NCBI GenBank assembly: GCA_963844205.1
Contig: CAWJNK010000013.1
Span: 1-64,000 of the forward strand
Length of the DNA: 64,000 nucleotides
Reading direction: 5' to 3'
Source of the DNA: DASSUW01 sp963844205
Lineage (GTDB): Bacteria > Actinomycetota > Thermoleophilia > Solirubrobacterales > Solirubrobacteraceae
This document shows, in pieces, positions 17,637 through 29,158 of this stretch. How positions within the stretch are numbered: position 1 is the stretch's first letter; each line of letters opens with the position of its first letter. Under the pieces are notes generated by a model. That model did no database searches. It worked only from the letters and a program-made list of their open reading frames with translations, and had not been told where the DNA came from. The position numbers were made by a program, and so were the translations under genes.

Positions 17637-19097
17637 TCAGAAGCGCGCGCGGCGTGTTCGTGGATCGGCCAGCAGCGCGATGTGGAGCTCTGCGATCGTG
17701 GCGGGACGCTTGAGCGGGGAGCCCAGCTGTTCCTCGATCTTCGCGAGCCGGTAGCGCAGCGAGTTCGGGTGGAGGTGGAGCCCCCTGGCGGCGGCCGTGA
17801 CGTCGAGGTCGTGGTCGAAGTACGCGACGAGCGCCTCGTGCAACGACGGGTTCTCGCGCAGGATGGCGGCGATCGCCGCCACCTTGGGCTCGAGCCGCTC
17901 GGGCGCGGCTTCGCTGAGCAGCAGCGTGCCGAGGTCGAACTGCTCGAACGCGACGACGGTCTCCTCCGTGGTCGCGCGCTCGAGCGCCAGCTCGGCGTCG
18001 CGCAGCGACTCGCGCGCGGCGGCCATCCCGCTGATGGGGCGGCCGATCCCGGCGCACGGCTGGAGCGCCTCCATCAGGCGCTCGGGCGGGGCCTGCACGA
18101 GCGCGACCGCGAAGCCTTCGTGCTCGCTGAGGAGGTGCGGGACGCCGGTGAGCGCCTCGTGGAGCTCGTGGCGGCGCACCCCGGGATCGCCGCGCGCGAG
18201 CACGACACGCGCCGGCTCGGAGAAGTCGAGGTCGAACGCGGCGGCGCGGGCGGCGAGCGAGGCGGTGTCGGCGTTCGGCGCGAGCGCCTCGTCGAGCAGC
18301 GCGCCGCGGACCGCCAGCTCCTGCTCGTGCGCGACCTCCTTCAGGCGCTCCGTGGCCACCAGCAGTGGCGCGGTCATCTCGGCGGCGCGCTTGGCGAGCG
18401 TCCCGATGAAGCCGGTGCGCGGGCTCGCCAGCAGCAGCCAGCGAGGCGGGTCGCCGGCGCGCCCGGCGAGCGGCGTGGCGACCGCGTGCCAGCCGTCGGC
18501 CTCGACCGGCCCTTCGACGCCCCGCCAGAGCGCCTCGAACGGCGCCCGGCCATGCGACATCTCCGGCGCGCCGGACGGTCCGAGCACGGCGACGCTGGCG
18601 TCCAGGAAGCGGGCGAGCCGCTCGACGACGGCTGCCTCGGGCTCCGGCTCGCGCAGCGCGTCGACCACGAACCGCTGGAGCGAGGCCAAGCGGCGGAACA
18701 GCGGCGCGTCGGCGCCGATGATCGCGCCGTCGACGTAGCGCACGACGTCCATGAACGGCGTCGTCGTGGGGACCGCGAGGATCGGGAAGCCTCGCTTGGC
18801 GCCCTCGTCGACCAGTGCCGCGGGGAGGTCGTCGAACACCGGGCCGATGCCGAAGGCGATGGCGGCGATCCTTGCTTCGTCGCACTCGGCCACGAGCGCG
18901 CGCTGGTTGGCGTCCGGCAGCCCCTCGAGCCGCACGCCGGCGGTCAGCAGCACCCAGCCGGGCGCGATCCAGCGCGACGGGTCCGGCACCTCCACGACGG
19001 CGGCGCCCTCGACGGGGCGCGCGCCAGCTTCGGGCGGGCCGGTGCGGAGCGTCAGGCCGAGCTCCGTCTCCCCCAGCAGGTCGCCGAGCCGCAGCAC
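17637..19097 (-). CDS. PucR-family transcriptional regulator
   Basis: 486 residues. The N-terminal PucR domain (about 1-120) is followed by a central GGDEF-like CdaR-type region and the C-terminal PucR helix-turn-helix LDVTAAARGLHLHPNSLRYR. The family controls purine, amino-acid and amine catabolism. Its position directly upstream of the symporter/ureohydrolase/decarboxylase operon makes it the likely regulator. Confidence 0.9.
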   Translation of the reverse strand: MLRLGDLLGETELGLTLRTGPPEAGARPVEGAAVVEVPDPSRWIAPGWVLLTAGVRLEGLPDANQRALVAECDEARIAAIAFGIGPVFDDLPAALVDEGAKRGFPILAVPTTTPFMDVVRYVDGAIIGADAPLFRRLASLQRFVVDALREPEPEAAVVERLARFLDASVAVLGPSGAPEMSHGRAPFEALWRGVEGPVEADGWHAVATPLAGRAGDPPRWLLLASPRTGFIGTLAKRAAEMTAPLLVATERLKEVAHEQELAVRGALLDEALAPNADTASLAARAAAFDLDFSEPARVVLARGDPGVRRHELHEALTGVPHLLSEHEGFAVALVQAPPERLMEALQPCAGIGRPISGMAAARESLRDAELALERATTEETVVAFEQFDLGTLLLSEAAPERLEPKVAAIAAILRENPSLHEALVAYFDHDLDVTAAARGLHLHPNSLRYRLAKIEEQLGSPLKRPATIAELHIALLADPRTRRARF

Positions 19098-19117
19098 GGC
19101 CGGAGTCTATTCCCCGC

Positions 19118-19534
19118 TCAGCTCACCGCTTTCTTCACAAGGGCGGCGATCTGCTTCTCCTGGGCGCCGGTCAGCTTCTTGAGTGCGAAGGAGGTCGGCC
19201 ACATGGAGCCTTCGTCGAGGTTCGCCTCGTCGCTGAACCCGAACGTCGCGTACCGCGACTTGAACTTCTGCGCGCTCTGGAAGAAGCAGACGACCTTGCC
19301 GTCCTTGGCGTACGCGGGCATCCCGTACCAGGTCCTCGGCGAGAGGTCGGGCGCGCTGGCTTTGATGACGGCATGGATCCGCTCGGCCATGCCGCGATCC
19401 GGTTCCGGCATCTCGGCGATCTTCGCGAGCACGTCGGTTTCACTGGCCTCCGACTTCAGCTCTTTGGCGCGCTCCTTCATCGCGGCCCGTTCCTCGGCCG
19501 TGAATCGCTTGGACGCCGACTTCCTCTCAGCCAT
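19118..19534 (-). CDS. DUF1801-like protein (YdhG/iron-chaperone fold)
   Basis: 138 residues. The pattern MAERIHAVIKASAPDLSPRTWYGMPAYAKDGKVVCFF and the closing ALVKKAVS match the DUF1801 family. A Lys/Arg/Glu-rich helical N-terminal extension precedes the domain. Function in bacteria is poorly known. Confidence 0.75.
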   Translation of the reverse strand: MAERKSASKRFTAEERAAMKERAKELKSEASETDVLAKIAEMPEPDRGMAERIHAVIKASAPDLSPRTWYGMPAYAKDGKVVCFFQSAQKFKSRYATFGFSDEANLDEGSMWPTSFALKKLTGAQEKQIAALVKKAVS

Positions 19535-19557
19535 TGACCTTCGGGATGGTACCTGCG

Positions 19558-21957
<2,400 letters not shown>

Positions 21958-21993
21958 CGCAAGACGCAGACAGCCGTATCGTGAGGTCCGATC

Positions 21994-22728
21994 GTGCCGG
22001 ACGTCCTCGCGCTCTACGACATCCACGGGAACCTCGACGCGCTCGAGGCCGTGCTGGCCGATCCGCGGGCGCAGGATCCCGACGTCGTGGTCATCGGCGG
22101 CGACGCCGTTCCCGGCCCGTTCGCCGCCGCGACGCTGGCTCGCCTGGAGGGACTCAGCGTTCCCGTGCGGTGGATCCGCGGCAACGGCGAGCGGGAGGTG
22201 GCCGAGACAGTCGGCGCGCCCGCGGCCGCGGACGACGACCTCGCGGCTCGCACCGCCGCCATCACGGCCGCCGAACTCGGCGACGCCCGCGCGCGGCAGC
22301 TCGGCGAGCTGCCGCTTACGCTCGAGATCGACGGCGTGCTCTACTGCCACGCCAGCCCCCGCCGCGACGACGAGATGCTCACGCGGCTGTCGGCCGAGGA
22401 GCGCTGGGCGGACACGCTGGGCGGAGTCGAGGCCGCAGTCGTGGTGGGTGGCCACACGCATCAGCAGGACGACCGGCGCGTCGGCAGCGTGCGTTTCGTC
22501 AACGCCGGCAGCGTCGGGCTGCCATACGAGGGAGACGGCGCGGCGCGCTGGCTGTGGGTCGCCGACGGCGTCCCCGACCTTCGCAGCACTGCCTACGACG
22601 CGGCCGCCGCCGGCGAGCGGATCCTCGCGGCCGGCTGGCCCGACGAGCGGTCGGTTGGGGCGGCGCTCGTCGAGCCCGTCGAGCCGATCGTCGTGACCAG
22701 GATCTTCGAGGACAGCGCCAGCGGCTAG
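21994..22728 (+). CDS. Metallophosphoesterase (calcineurin-like, YfcE/MJ0936 type)
   Basis: 244 residues. The metal-binding motifs are present in order: YDIHGNLDAL, GGDAVPG, RGNGER, CHASPR and GGHTHQQ. The family cleaves phosphodiesters. Its 3' end is the left boundary of the accessory island. A partial, about 90%-identical copy of its last ~100 bp lies at 42438-42541, at the right boundary, so the gene end looks like the integration target. Confidence 0.9.
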   Translation: MPDVLALYDIHGNLDALEAVLADPRAQDPDVVVIGGDAVPGPFAAATLARLEGLSVPVRWIRGNGEREVAETVGAPAAADDDLAARTAAITAAELGDARARQLGELPLTLEIDGVLYCHASPRRDDEMLTRLSAEERWADTLGGVEAAVVVGGHTHQQDDRRVGSVRFVNAGSVGLPYEGDGAARWLWVADGVPDLRSTAYDAAAAGERILAAGWPDERSVGAALVEPVEPIVVTRIFEDSASG

Positions 22729-22746
22729 GGCCGCATCGTTCCCGCG

Positions 22747-23109
22747 GGAATGCGTCGGCGGCACCCGAGGGCAAGACGTGGCTGGGGTCGGCCCGCGTCA
22801 TGCCCTCCCGGGGCAGCGCTCGCAAGCTCGCGCTCGAGCGCCCCGGGAGGCCACGCCGCGGCCCGCCCACCGGCACGCGCCGGCTGACCGGCCGCTGCTC
22901 CTTCGGCGCTTGCGGGAGGGTGGCGCAGCATCGGTCGGCCTGGGCACAGGCTCCCGTGTGCAGTCGCGAATCGGAGTACCGATCCCGGAAGATCGGAGGC
23001 TTCTCCGCCGGCGTTCGCGTCCCGGGATCTGACTCAACAATTCGCTGCTCCGCGCGCCGGGCTCGCCGAAACGCCGGTGTCCCATCTCGCGCGAAGCGAC
23101 ACTCCGGAA
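22747..23109 (+). repeat. Long structured repeat, copy R1
   Basis: R1 is collinear with R2 (24311-24673) over about 363 bases, with roughly nine in ten bases identical by eye. A 285-base core recurs inverted as R3. Several hairpins are conserved: CTCCCGGGGC...GCCCCGGGAG, TCGGAGTACCGA, GGAGGCTTCTCC, and an outer GATCCCGG/CCGGGATC pair. A 12-bp palindrome TTCCCGCGGGAA touches its left edge. It starts 19 bases after the metallophosphoesterase stop. Because a 1-base indel separates R1 from R2, the conservation is not that of a protein. Confidence 0.85.
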
Positions 23110-23339
23110 CCGCGTTGGCCGAGTAGCACCGGCAGGCGAATGCGGCAGTCGTTCGCGGGGCGGGAACATTGGGCGACGGCGCGTACGTCTGGTGATTTGC
23201 CCGAGGCGCGCGAGACGCCGACGGGCGGGCGCTGTGCCCGCCCGTCGGCGTGTGCCTCGGTGAGTCGCTGTCTTACGGCCCGATGCGTCGGAGTCCATCG
23301 GCACGCCTCGGATGGTCTCACCGCTCGTTGCACGGTCGG

Positions 23340-23528
23340 CTACGCCGCTGCGGCGTCGTCAGTCGGCTGATCTTCAACTCGTTCCCAGTCACCGGGAATT
23401 GCATCGATCAACGCCTTGACGGCGGCATCGCGCTTGTACTGCTTGACATCGACTACCGCATCGTCAGACGTGTGGTCATCGCTCATGTCAGCGCCGCTAA
23501 CGCTGGGCGGCGTAGCCTCGTTCCCCAC
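23340..23528 (-). CDS. Small acidic hypothetical protein
   Basis: 62 residues, with an internal start at MSDDHTSDDAVVDVKQ (48 residues). It is rich in Asp and Ala with no recognisable domain. It lies between R1 and a small lipoprotein on the same strand. The 230 bases between R1 and this gene show no gene. Weak support. Confidence 0.4.
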   Translation of the reverse strand: MGNEATPPSVSGADMSDDHTSDDAVVDVKQYKRDAAVKALIDAIPGDWERVEDQPTDDAAAA

Positions 23529-23547
23529 GCCGAGCCGACCGTGTCAA

Positions 23548-23772
23548 TCACGGCAACGGCTCGGAGTGCGGACCGTTGACTCGTACCACGACCAGGCCGC
23601 CATGTTCGCGCGTCTTCGGCGGGCCCGGCGGCGTCGTCAGTTCGGCCGTGACGGTTGGAGTCGGCGTCCCCAGCTTCGCCGCTCGCTCGGCCGGTTCGTC
23701 GCTGTCCGCTCCACACCCTGCGAGCGCTCCAGCAGCCAGCTCGGCTCCGATGGCCAGAATCCTTTGGCCCAT
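23548..23772 (-). CDS. Small lipoprotein
   Basis: 74 residues. It has a short signal peptide with lipobox GALAGC at residues 15-20, followed by a Pro/Thr-rich segment and a short C-terminal stretch (GGLVVVRVNG). A perfect AAGGAGG ribosome-binding site lies 6 bases before the ATG at 23772, which decides the start over the ATG two codons upstream. No known function. Confidence 0.75.
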   Translation of the reverse strand: MGQRILAIGAELAAGALAGCGADSDEPAERAAKLGTPTPTVTAELTTPPGPPKTREHGGLVVVRVNGPHSEPLP

Positions 23773-23785
23773 TGCCAACCTCCTT

Positions 23786-24310
23786 GTCGGGGCAATGACC
23801 CTACCATCGCGATAGCGGAAACGCTACCGCCGCTAGAGGCGGCCGTTTGCCTGACCACGTTTACCTGCACGCAGACGGGAGAACTGGGGATGTCTTCACA
23901 CTGACGGTCGCGGTCGTTCCACCAAAGTCGTAATTCAAGGTGCGGAGAGCGTCCTCCAGGGCGCTCTATCGCTGTTCCGGCGTGCCCCTCGCCCCGTGTT
24001 CGGCGTGCCCCACGCTGTCGCCATCCATCGATCCGGGCAGTGAGCGCATCCCGCGGGCCGAGTGCTCCTATCAGGCGAGGCTGGCCTGTAAATAGCCGCG
24101 GCGGCGTGGGAAAATGCCTGCACAACGGTTGCACGCCTGTCGCGGGTCGACGCGGAGTCAGCCCCTCCGCGGACAGCGCAACGCTCTGGGGAGGGCTGCG
24201 CGTGCCCGAGTCGGGATTTCTTCCTCAGGCAGAACCAGCACTGCCGCGAACCGGCGATGGAGCTGTGCGTGGGTCCACGCGGCCGCGCGGAACCTCGGTA
24301 TCCAGTGCAT
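23786..24310. other. Intergenic stretch without a supported gene
   Basis: No coding frame here looks real. The stretch contains one copy of the short island repeat at 24059-24080 (CGAGTGCTCCTATCAGGCG). It is bounded by the lipoprotein promoter side and by R2. Confidence 0.5.
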
Positions 24311-24673
24311 GGAATGCGTCAGCGGCACCCAAGGGCAAGACGTGGCTGGGGTCGGCCCGCGTCATGCCCTCCCGGGGCAGCGCTCGCAGGCTCGCGCTCG
24401 AGCGCCCCGGGAGGCCACGCCGCGGCCCGCCCACCGGCACGCGCCGGCCGACCGGCCGCTTCTCGTTCGGCGCCTCCGGGAGGGTGGCACAGCATCGGTC
24501 GGTGCGGGTACAGGCTCCCGTGTGCAGTCGCGAATCGGAGTACCGATCCCCGGGAGATCGAAGGCTTCTCCGCCGGCGTGAGCGTCCCGGGATCTGACTC
24601 AACAATTCGCTGCTTCGCGCGCCGGGCGCGCCGAAACGCCGCTGTCGCATCTCGCGCATTGCGGCATTCCGGA
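24311..24673 (+). repeat. Long structured repeat, copy R2
   Basis: A direct copy of R1, about 1.56 kb downstream, so that R1 and R2 flank the two small genes. Near 24547-24562 it carries one base more than R1, which destroys any shared reading frame while the hairpins remain possible. It ends about 75 bases before the stop of the CDF gene. Confidence 0.85.
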
Positions 24674-24747
24674 CCCCGAGTGTCCAACACTGCTCCCAGC
24701 AGGCGAGAAGCGGCAGCGCGTTCGTCACGGTGCCCAAGGATGGGCGG

Positions 24748-25512
24748 CTAGTGGTGGCGATGGTCACGCGCAGCGCCCCGCACGTCGTCGCGGACGGTGA
24801 GCCATGAGGTCAACGTGATGCGCAGGATGGCGACGGTGATGAGCATGCCGATGATCGGATCGAGGATCGGCACGCCGACAGCGACGGCAGCGGCAGCGGC
24901 AACGACGGCGAGCGACACGTACGCGTCGGCGCGGGCGTGGTTGCCATCAGCGATCAGCGCGGGCGACTCCAGGCGTTGCCCGGCGCGAGTGCGGATCTGC
25001 GCGGCGATCCAGTTGCCTAGGTAGCCGATTCCTCCGGCGGCAGCGAGTACCCAGAGCTCTGTCGGCGGGCTAGGGTCGATGAGGCGACGGATCGACTCGG
25101 CCCCGGCGACCAGGGCGGAGATGAAGATCGCTGCGACCACGGCCAGGCCCGCGTAGCCCTCCGCGCGGCGTGAGCGCATCGCGAACGCGACTCCCAGCGG
25201 TAGGGCGGTCAGGGCGTCGCCGCCGTTGTGGATGAGGTCGGCCAGCAGTGCCACGCTTCCGGACGCGATGAATACGACGCCCTGGACGATCGCCGTGGCC
25301 GCGAGCACCGCGAGCGAGAGCACGACCGCTCGCACGCCTTCGCCGGAGCGCGTGATCGAGTTGTGAACGAGTCCGTGGCTGTGGCCATGCTCATGCGCGT
25401 GGTCGTGGACTGCGAGCGAGCGCCGCCAACCGCGCAACCAATGTCGGTGCGGACCGGCGTACGGATGGCTGTGCTCAAAGCCACCGTGACGGTGCAGGGA
25501 TGTCTCGTGCAC
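24748..25512 (-). CDS. Cation diffusion facilitator (CDF) metal exporter, short form
   Basis: 254 residues from the GTG at 25512. A His-rich N-terminal segment (LHRHGGFEHSHPYAGPHRHW, then HDHAHEHGHSHGLVH) precedes five to six membrane helices. The CDF metal-site motifs are HNGGDALTALPL and DGNHARADAYVS (HxxxD in both). It ends in RDHRHH soon after the last helix, so the usual C-terminal cytoplasmic dimerisation domain is missing; compact family members of this kind exist. It is probably a Zn/Co/Cd exporter. It is divergent from chrA, so the two form a metal/oxyanion resistance pair. Confidence 0.85.
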   Translation of the reverse strand: MHETSLHRHGGFEHSHPYAGPHRHWLRGWRRSLAVHDHAHEHGHSHGLVHNSITRSGEGVRAVVLSLAVLAATAIVQGVVFIASGSVALLADLIHNGGDALTALPLGVAFAMRSRRAEGYAGLAVVAAIFISALVAGAESIRRLIDPSPPTELWVLAAAGGIGYLGNWIAAQIRTRAGQRLESPALIADGNHARADAYVSLAVVAAAAAVAVGVPILDPIIGMLITVAILRITLTSWLTVRDDVRGAARDHRHH

Positions 25513-25738
25513 CGGCCACACGATAGGAACGCGGAGCAGTGGGGCGGCACACGGCCGGAACAGACGCGGCCCGCCGCTGTTGCTTGGAGGCAACGGGCGG
25601 CGGGGCCCCGAACAGGCGAACGAGCAGCGCCTCGGGTCTCATGTGGCTGTGCCGACGCCCGGCGCCCGTCGCACGACCCGAGGACTCGGCCGCGTTCGTG
25701 CCGTAGGGCGGTCGTTTCGGCGAGACTGCCGAGCTCCG

Positions 25739-26929
25739 ATGAGCGGGCGACTGGTACTTGACGACAGCGGGGCGGCCGCTTCGAGCTCGGATGCGCCGCG
25801 CGCGATCTTCGTTCGATTCTTGAAGTTTGGCGCGCTCGCTTGGGGCGGGCCGGCCGCTCAGATCGCGATGGTGAAGCGGGAGTGCGTCGACGAGGAGGGC
25901 TGGGTCGACGAGGAGACGTTCACGAAGACCCTCGCCGTCTATCAGGTGTTGCCGGGTCCCGAGGCGCACGAGCTGTGCGTCTACTTCGGCCGGATCAGGG
26001 GTGGCAAGCTGGGAGCCTTGCTCGCCGGGCTCGGATTCATGCTGCCCGGCTTCCTGTTGATGCTGACCCTGTCGGTGCTCTACGTCGAGGCGAACCTGGC
26101 CGAGCACCTCAATGAGCTGTTCTACGGCCTCAAAGCGGGGGTCGGTGCGCTGATCGCGAGAGCCCTCGTCCGATTGAGCCGCTCGTTCATCACCGACCTG
26201 CCGCTGGCGCTGCTCGCGGCTGCGGCGTTCGCGCTCACCGTGTTCGCCTCCGCCAGCTTCTTCCTCGTGTTGCTGGGCGCCGGGATCGCTTATGAGCTGT
26301 GGAGCAACGCTCGTCGCTGGACGCACCAGCCGCACTCATTGGCGCTCGGCCTGCCGACGATGGTGGCGGTGATGACTGGTGCCGTCACGCTCGGACTCGC
26401 CGCCGAGATCTTCTGGACGGGCCTCAAGGCCGGGCTCGTCACCTTCGGCGGCGCGTACACGGTGATCCCCTACCTCCATGACGTCGCCGTCGATAGCAAG
26501 CACTGGCTCAGCCAGAACGAGTTCGTTGACGGCCTCGCGATGAGCGGAGTGCTACCGGCGCCGCTGATCATCTTCTCGACCTTCGTCGGCTACATCGCGG
26601 GTGGCCTCACAGGCGCACTGCTCATGACCCTCGGGATCTTCCTGCCGGCGTTCGTGTTCCCGATCTTCTTGCACCGCTGGCTCGTCGCGATCGCCGAGAA
26701 CCCGCGCATCCGACCGTTCCTGCTCGGCGTCGCGGCGGGCGTCATCGGGCTCATCGCTGCAGTCACGGTCGACATCATCGATGCGAGCGTCGTCGACGTG
26801 CCGACGGCCGTTCTCGCCGCCGCCGCATTTCTCGTGCTCACCCGCCGGCACGGCAAGCTCACGGTCCTTTACGTGATGCTCGGCTGCGGCGCCGCGGGCG
26901 CGCTCCTCCAGGGCACCGGACTCGTGTAG
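25739..26929 (+). CDS. chrA: Chromate transporter, ChrA family
   Basis: 396 residues with two homologous CHR halves. The first has LKFGALAWGGPAAQIAMVKRE, the second GLVTFGGAYTVIPYL followed by AMSGVLPAPLIIFSTFVGY. About ten to twelve membrane segments are present. ChrA exports chromate, probably by exchange or proton motive force. The ATG at 25739 is chosen because upstream codons in frame do not look like protein. There is no chrB regulator next to it. Confidence 0.9.
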   Translation: MSGRLVLDDSGAAASSSDAPRAIFVRFLKFGALAWGGPAAQIAMVKRECVDEEGWVDEETFTKTLAVYQVLPGPEAHELCVYFGRIRGGKLGALLAGLGFMLPGFLLMLTLSVLYVEANLAEHLNELFYGLKAGVGALIARALVRLSRSFITDLPLALLAAAAFALTVFASASFFLVLLGAGIAYELWSNARRWTHQPHSLALGLPTMVAVMTGAVTLGLAAEIFWTGLKAGLVTFGGAYTVIPYLHDVAVDSKHWLSQNEFVDGLAMSGVLPAPLIIFSTFVGYIAGGLTGALLMTLGIFLPAFVFPIFLHRWLVAIAENPRIRPFLLGVAAGVIGLIAAVTVDIIDASVVDVPTAVLAAAAFLVLTRRHGKLTVLYVMLGCGAAGALLQGTGLV

Positions 26930-27243
26930 CGGGAACGCGCGTACTCCGATCACGGCGCGGCACCGCAGCGTGGTGCGAAGTCGGACCGTAACGCAGCCGC
27001 GCTAAGCCTTCGAGGCGATAGTCAGCGCGCCCGCCGTCGGTTGTCGCGCATTGCGGCACTCTCGGCGCTGGCTCGAGAGGCGTCGGGATGGGCGGCCGCC
27101 GCCTCTCCCGGATCCGGTTTCCGATTCCGGATGCGCTGGCGGGCGCCCCGAGCAACAGATTGGCGGGCCGCCACCGGCCCGGGCGTCCCGGAGATCGCGA
27201 ACTGTGACACTGCCTCGACGGCCCGGCGGGCGCTCAGCACGAC
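26930..27243. other. Intergenic stretch
   Basis: No gene is supported. A 72-codon frame on the minus strand (27022-27240) is Arg/Ala-rich and without motifs. Nothing else stands out. Confidence 0.45.
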
Positions 27244-27708
27244 TCAGACGCAGAGATTCACGCCCTGGCGCTCGACCTTGTTCGAGTCGCTGTTTCCGGA
27301 CTTGTCTCTCGCGCGGACGACGAAGTAGAACGTCTGCTCGGTTGGGAGCTGCGGCGTATCGAAGAAGGAGGCGCCGGGACGGGTCGTGTAGGTCGGCACC
27401 GAGAAGTCCTCACCGCCAGCTGCGGTCGCCTGATAGACGTCGTAAACGATCTGGCTGACTGGAGTTCGATTGTCGGTTGCTGGCTCCCAACTCAACCGAT
27501 AGCTCGTCGTCGTGCCCCCGCCGATTGGTCCCGGTATACAGGTAGTCGCCGACGCGAGCCCGGCGAAAGTCGGCGGAGTTGTGTCCTTCTTCGCGAAAGC
27601 CGGCGAGCCGACGGACAACGCGACAGCCGCGACCAGCAGCACAGGCACAACCACGACGCCCGGCGCCACGCGTCGGCAGTGTCTCGAGGCAAACCGTACG
27701 ACCCTCAT
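27244..27708 (-). CDS. Secreted fibronectin-type-III-like domain protein
   Basis: 154 residues. The ATG at 27708 gives a classical signal peptide (basic start, hydrophobic core VVVVPVLLVAAVALSVG, cleavage after PAFA). The mature part (SYRLSWEPATDN ... TFYFVVRARDKSGNSDSNKV) has the Trp, Tyr and Arg pattern of one FN3-type beta-sandwich. Two cysteines (TTCIPG and NLCV) may form a disulfide. Role unknown. Confidence 0.75.
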   Translation of the reverse strand: MRVVRFASRHCRRVAPGVVVVPVLLVAAVALSVGSPAFAKKDTTPPTFAGLASATTCIPGPIGGGTTTSYRLSWEPATDNRTPVSQIVYDVYQATAAGGEDFSVPTYTTRPGASFFDTPQLPTEQTFYFVVRARDKSGNSDSNKVERQGVNLCV

Positions 27709-27849
27709 CGGACCCTCCGATCTCAAGCTCCCCTGGAAGCCTACGCTCCGAGCCACTCCACGGGGCTGCTCCGTTTCGCGCAAGGCGCAAGTCCGCCGAC
27801 CACTCCGCGCCCGCTCCGCCGCGTGTGGGGCAGGGCGGTCGCGTCACGT

Positions 27850-28557
27850 TCAATCTGTGTCGATGCGCGCGCTCGGCCAGTGCAAGAAGGCGATCATGGC
27901 CTTCGCGGCGTCGATCGAATCCTCGGCGTCTTGACGAGTGATGCGCGCGCCAGCGTGGACGATCCGGTGGCGGCGCTGCGCGTGAGCCTGATACTCACAC
28001 CACCATTCGGCCTCGTCCGGTGGTGTATAGCCGGTGAACTCGTGGAACGTGCGCCGGACACTCTCGTTGGCGAGGTTCGTGCCGGGGAGACGAGCCACTC
28101 ACGCTCTGGCGGCATCGCCAAGTTTGGCTGCTTGTCGCTCGAGGATGTCACGTACGTAGACCTCGCAGGCAGTCTGGGCGAGTACCACGGCCCATTCGAA
28201 ATACGACTCGGAGCTCAGGACGCGCGTCGCCTCGTTCATGAGCGTGACGTCAAGCCGATGCATTCGACGCTTTCGCTGTGGTCGCTCGAGCGAAATCACT
28301 CGCGCCGGTTGTGCGCCGAGACCGGCCACGCGCCTGAGACGCTGGTAGAGGTCGATCACCGCATCGCGAGCGCGCTCCGCATCGTTCTCGCGCGAGAAGA
28401 GCACGAGCTCCTTCAGCTCGGAGTGCGCCGAGGCGATCAGCGAGGCACCTCGCTCCGCCCTGATCGCCTGGACGGCTTCGAGCAGATCTCCGCCTTCCCG
28501 AGCGGAGACGCTCAGGTGTACATGCCAGCCCTCGCCCTTATCCCGTGCGTTGACCAT
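27850..28557 (-). pseudogene. HEPN-domain protein interrupted by an in-frame TGA
   Basis: Two open stretches lie in the same frame, separated only by a TGA at 28101-28099. The first has 152 codons (MVNARDKGEGWHVHLSV ... TACEVYVRDILERQ). The second has 82 (VARLPGTNLANE ... EAEWWCEYQAHAQRRHRIVHAG). Joined they form one 235-residue protein whose C-terminal half is HEPN-like: RHRIVH is the Rx4H RNase motif, followed by the usual ITRQDAEDSIDAAKAMIAFL helix. The stop falls in the middle of the domain, so the gene is either inactivated, or the stop is an error. A GTG directly after the TGA could allow reinitiation. Confidence 0.7.
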
Positions 28558-28631
28558 TGAACATCGGTACTCCTACACGACCAGGCTGCCTCGTGTCGTG
28601 GCCCGGCTCGCCCCACAATCGACCGAACCTG

Positions 28632-28666
28632 CGAGTGCTCCGTCTCGCGCAGAGCGAAACTGCGCC
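28632..28666 (+). repeat. Short island repeat, representative copy
   Basis: CGAGTGCTCCGTCTCGCGC followed by AGAGCGAAACTGCGCC. Related copies, all in this orientation, were seen at 24059, 27764, 29247, 30715, 31630, 33888, 34396, 35131, 35911, 36571, 37553, 38695 and 41934, nearly all between genes. Some fold into small hairpins: ACTGCT...AGCAGT at 38696-38720 and GCTGCT...AGCAGC at 34397-34421, a compensatory change. This copy has a CGCAG/CTGCG stem. Confidence 0.65.
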
Positions 28667-28838
28667 GTCGTGCCGTCGCGCTGTCGAGGGCAGGCGGAGG
28701 AGCAGCGCGCTTGGCCCGGGGGCACGATGACGGGTGCTGGCGCCGTGCGTCTCGCAGAGCCACGCACGGATTGCGGAGGTCGCTTGCTTTGGCCGCCGCC
28801 GGGTGAGAGGGTCGCGGCACCCAAAGTCAGGAGCGCTC

Positions 28839-29158
28839 ATGCCCAAGTACCTCATACAGGCGTCCTACACGCTGGAGGGAGTGAAGGGCGTCCAGAGCGC
28901 CGGCGCACCAGTAGACGCGACGCCGTCGCGAAGGTTGCCGAGAGCGTGGGCGGTCAGATCGAGAGCTTCCACTTCGCCTTCGGCGAGCATGACGTCTACA
29001 CGATCGTCGACCTTCCCGACAACGAGAGCGCTGCGGCCGTTGCCCTCACCGTCAACGCGGCTGGCGGAGTATCCATCAGGACCGTAGTGCTCCTCACGCC
29101 GGAAGAAGTTGATGCGGCCGCGAAGCGATCCGTCGACTACCGCCCGCCTGGAGCCTGA
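28839..29158 (+). pseudogene. GYD-domain protein, frameshifted
   Basis: The first 24 codons (MPKYLIQASYTLEGVKGVQ) match the start of the GYD family. The rest (RRDAVAKVAESVGGQIESFH ... LTPEEVDAAAKRSVDYRPPGA) is in another frame. One G is missing near 28902-28906; adding it gives the expected SAGGTSRRDA. The restored protein is about 106 residues, normal for GYD proteins, which form dimeric ferredoxin-like folds of unknown role. An AGGAG site precedes the ATG. A second, intact GYD gene lies at 32145. Confidence 0.7.

Noticed and set aside
16180..18885. A 901-codon frame extending the symporter gene far upstream into pucR
   Set aside because: The symporter begins at the ATG 17559 (MDYAVVIIYFAVMLG); the upstream part is the shadow frame of the PucR gene.
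22747..23109. R1 as a protein-coding gene (open frames such as GKTWLGSARVMPSRGS...)
   Set aside because: The frame is not kept in R2 because of a 1-base indel, changes are spread over all codon positions, and the composition is that of random high-G+C translation.
27022..27240. A 72-codon frame on the minus strand
   Set aside because: Arg/Ala-rich, no ribosome-binding site, no motif; not distinguishable from chance.
28099..28101. TGA in the HEPN gene as a selenocysteine codon
   Set aside because: The position is not a known redox site, and no SECIS-like hairpin or sel genes were noticed. Mutation, error or reinitiation are simpler.
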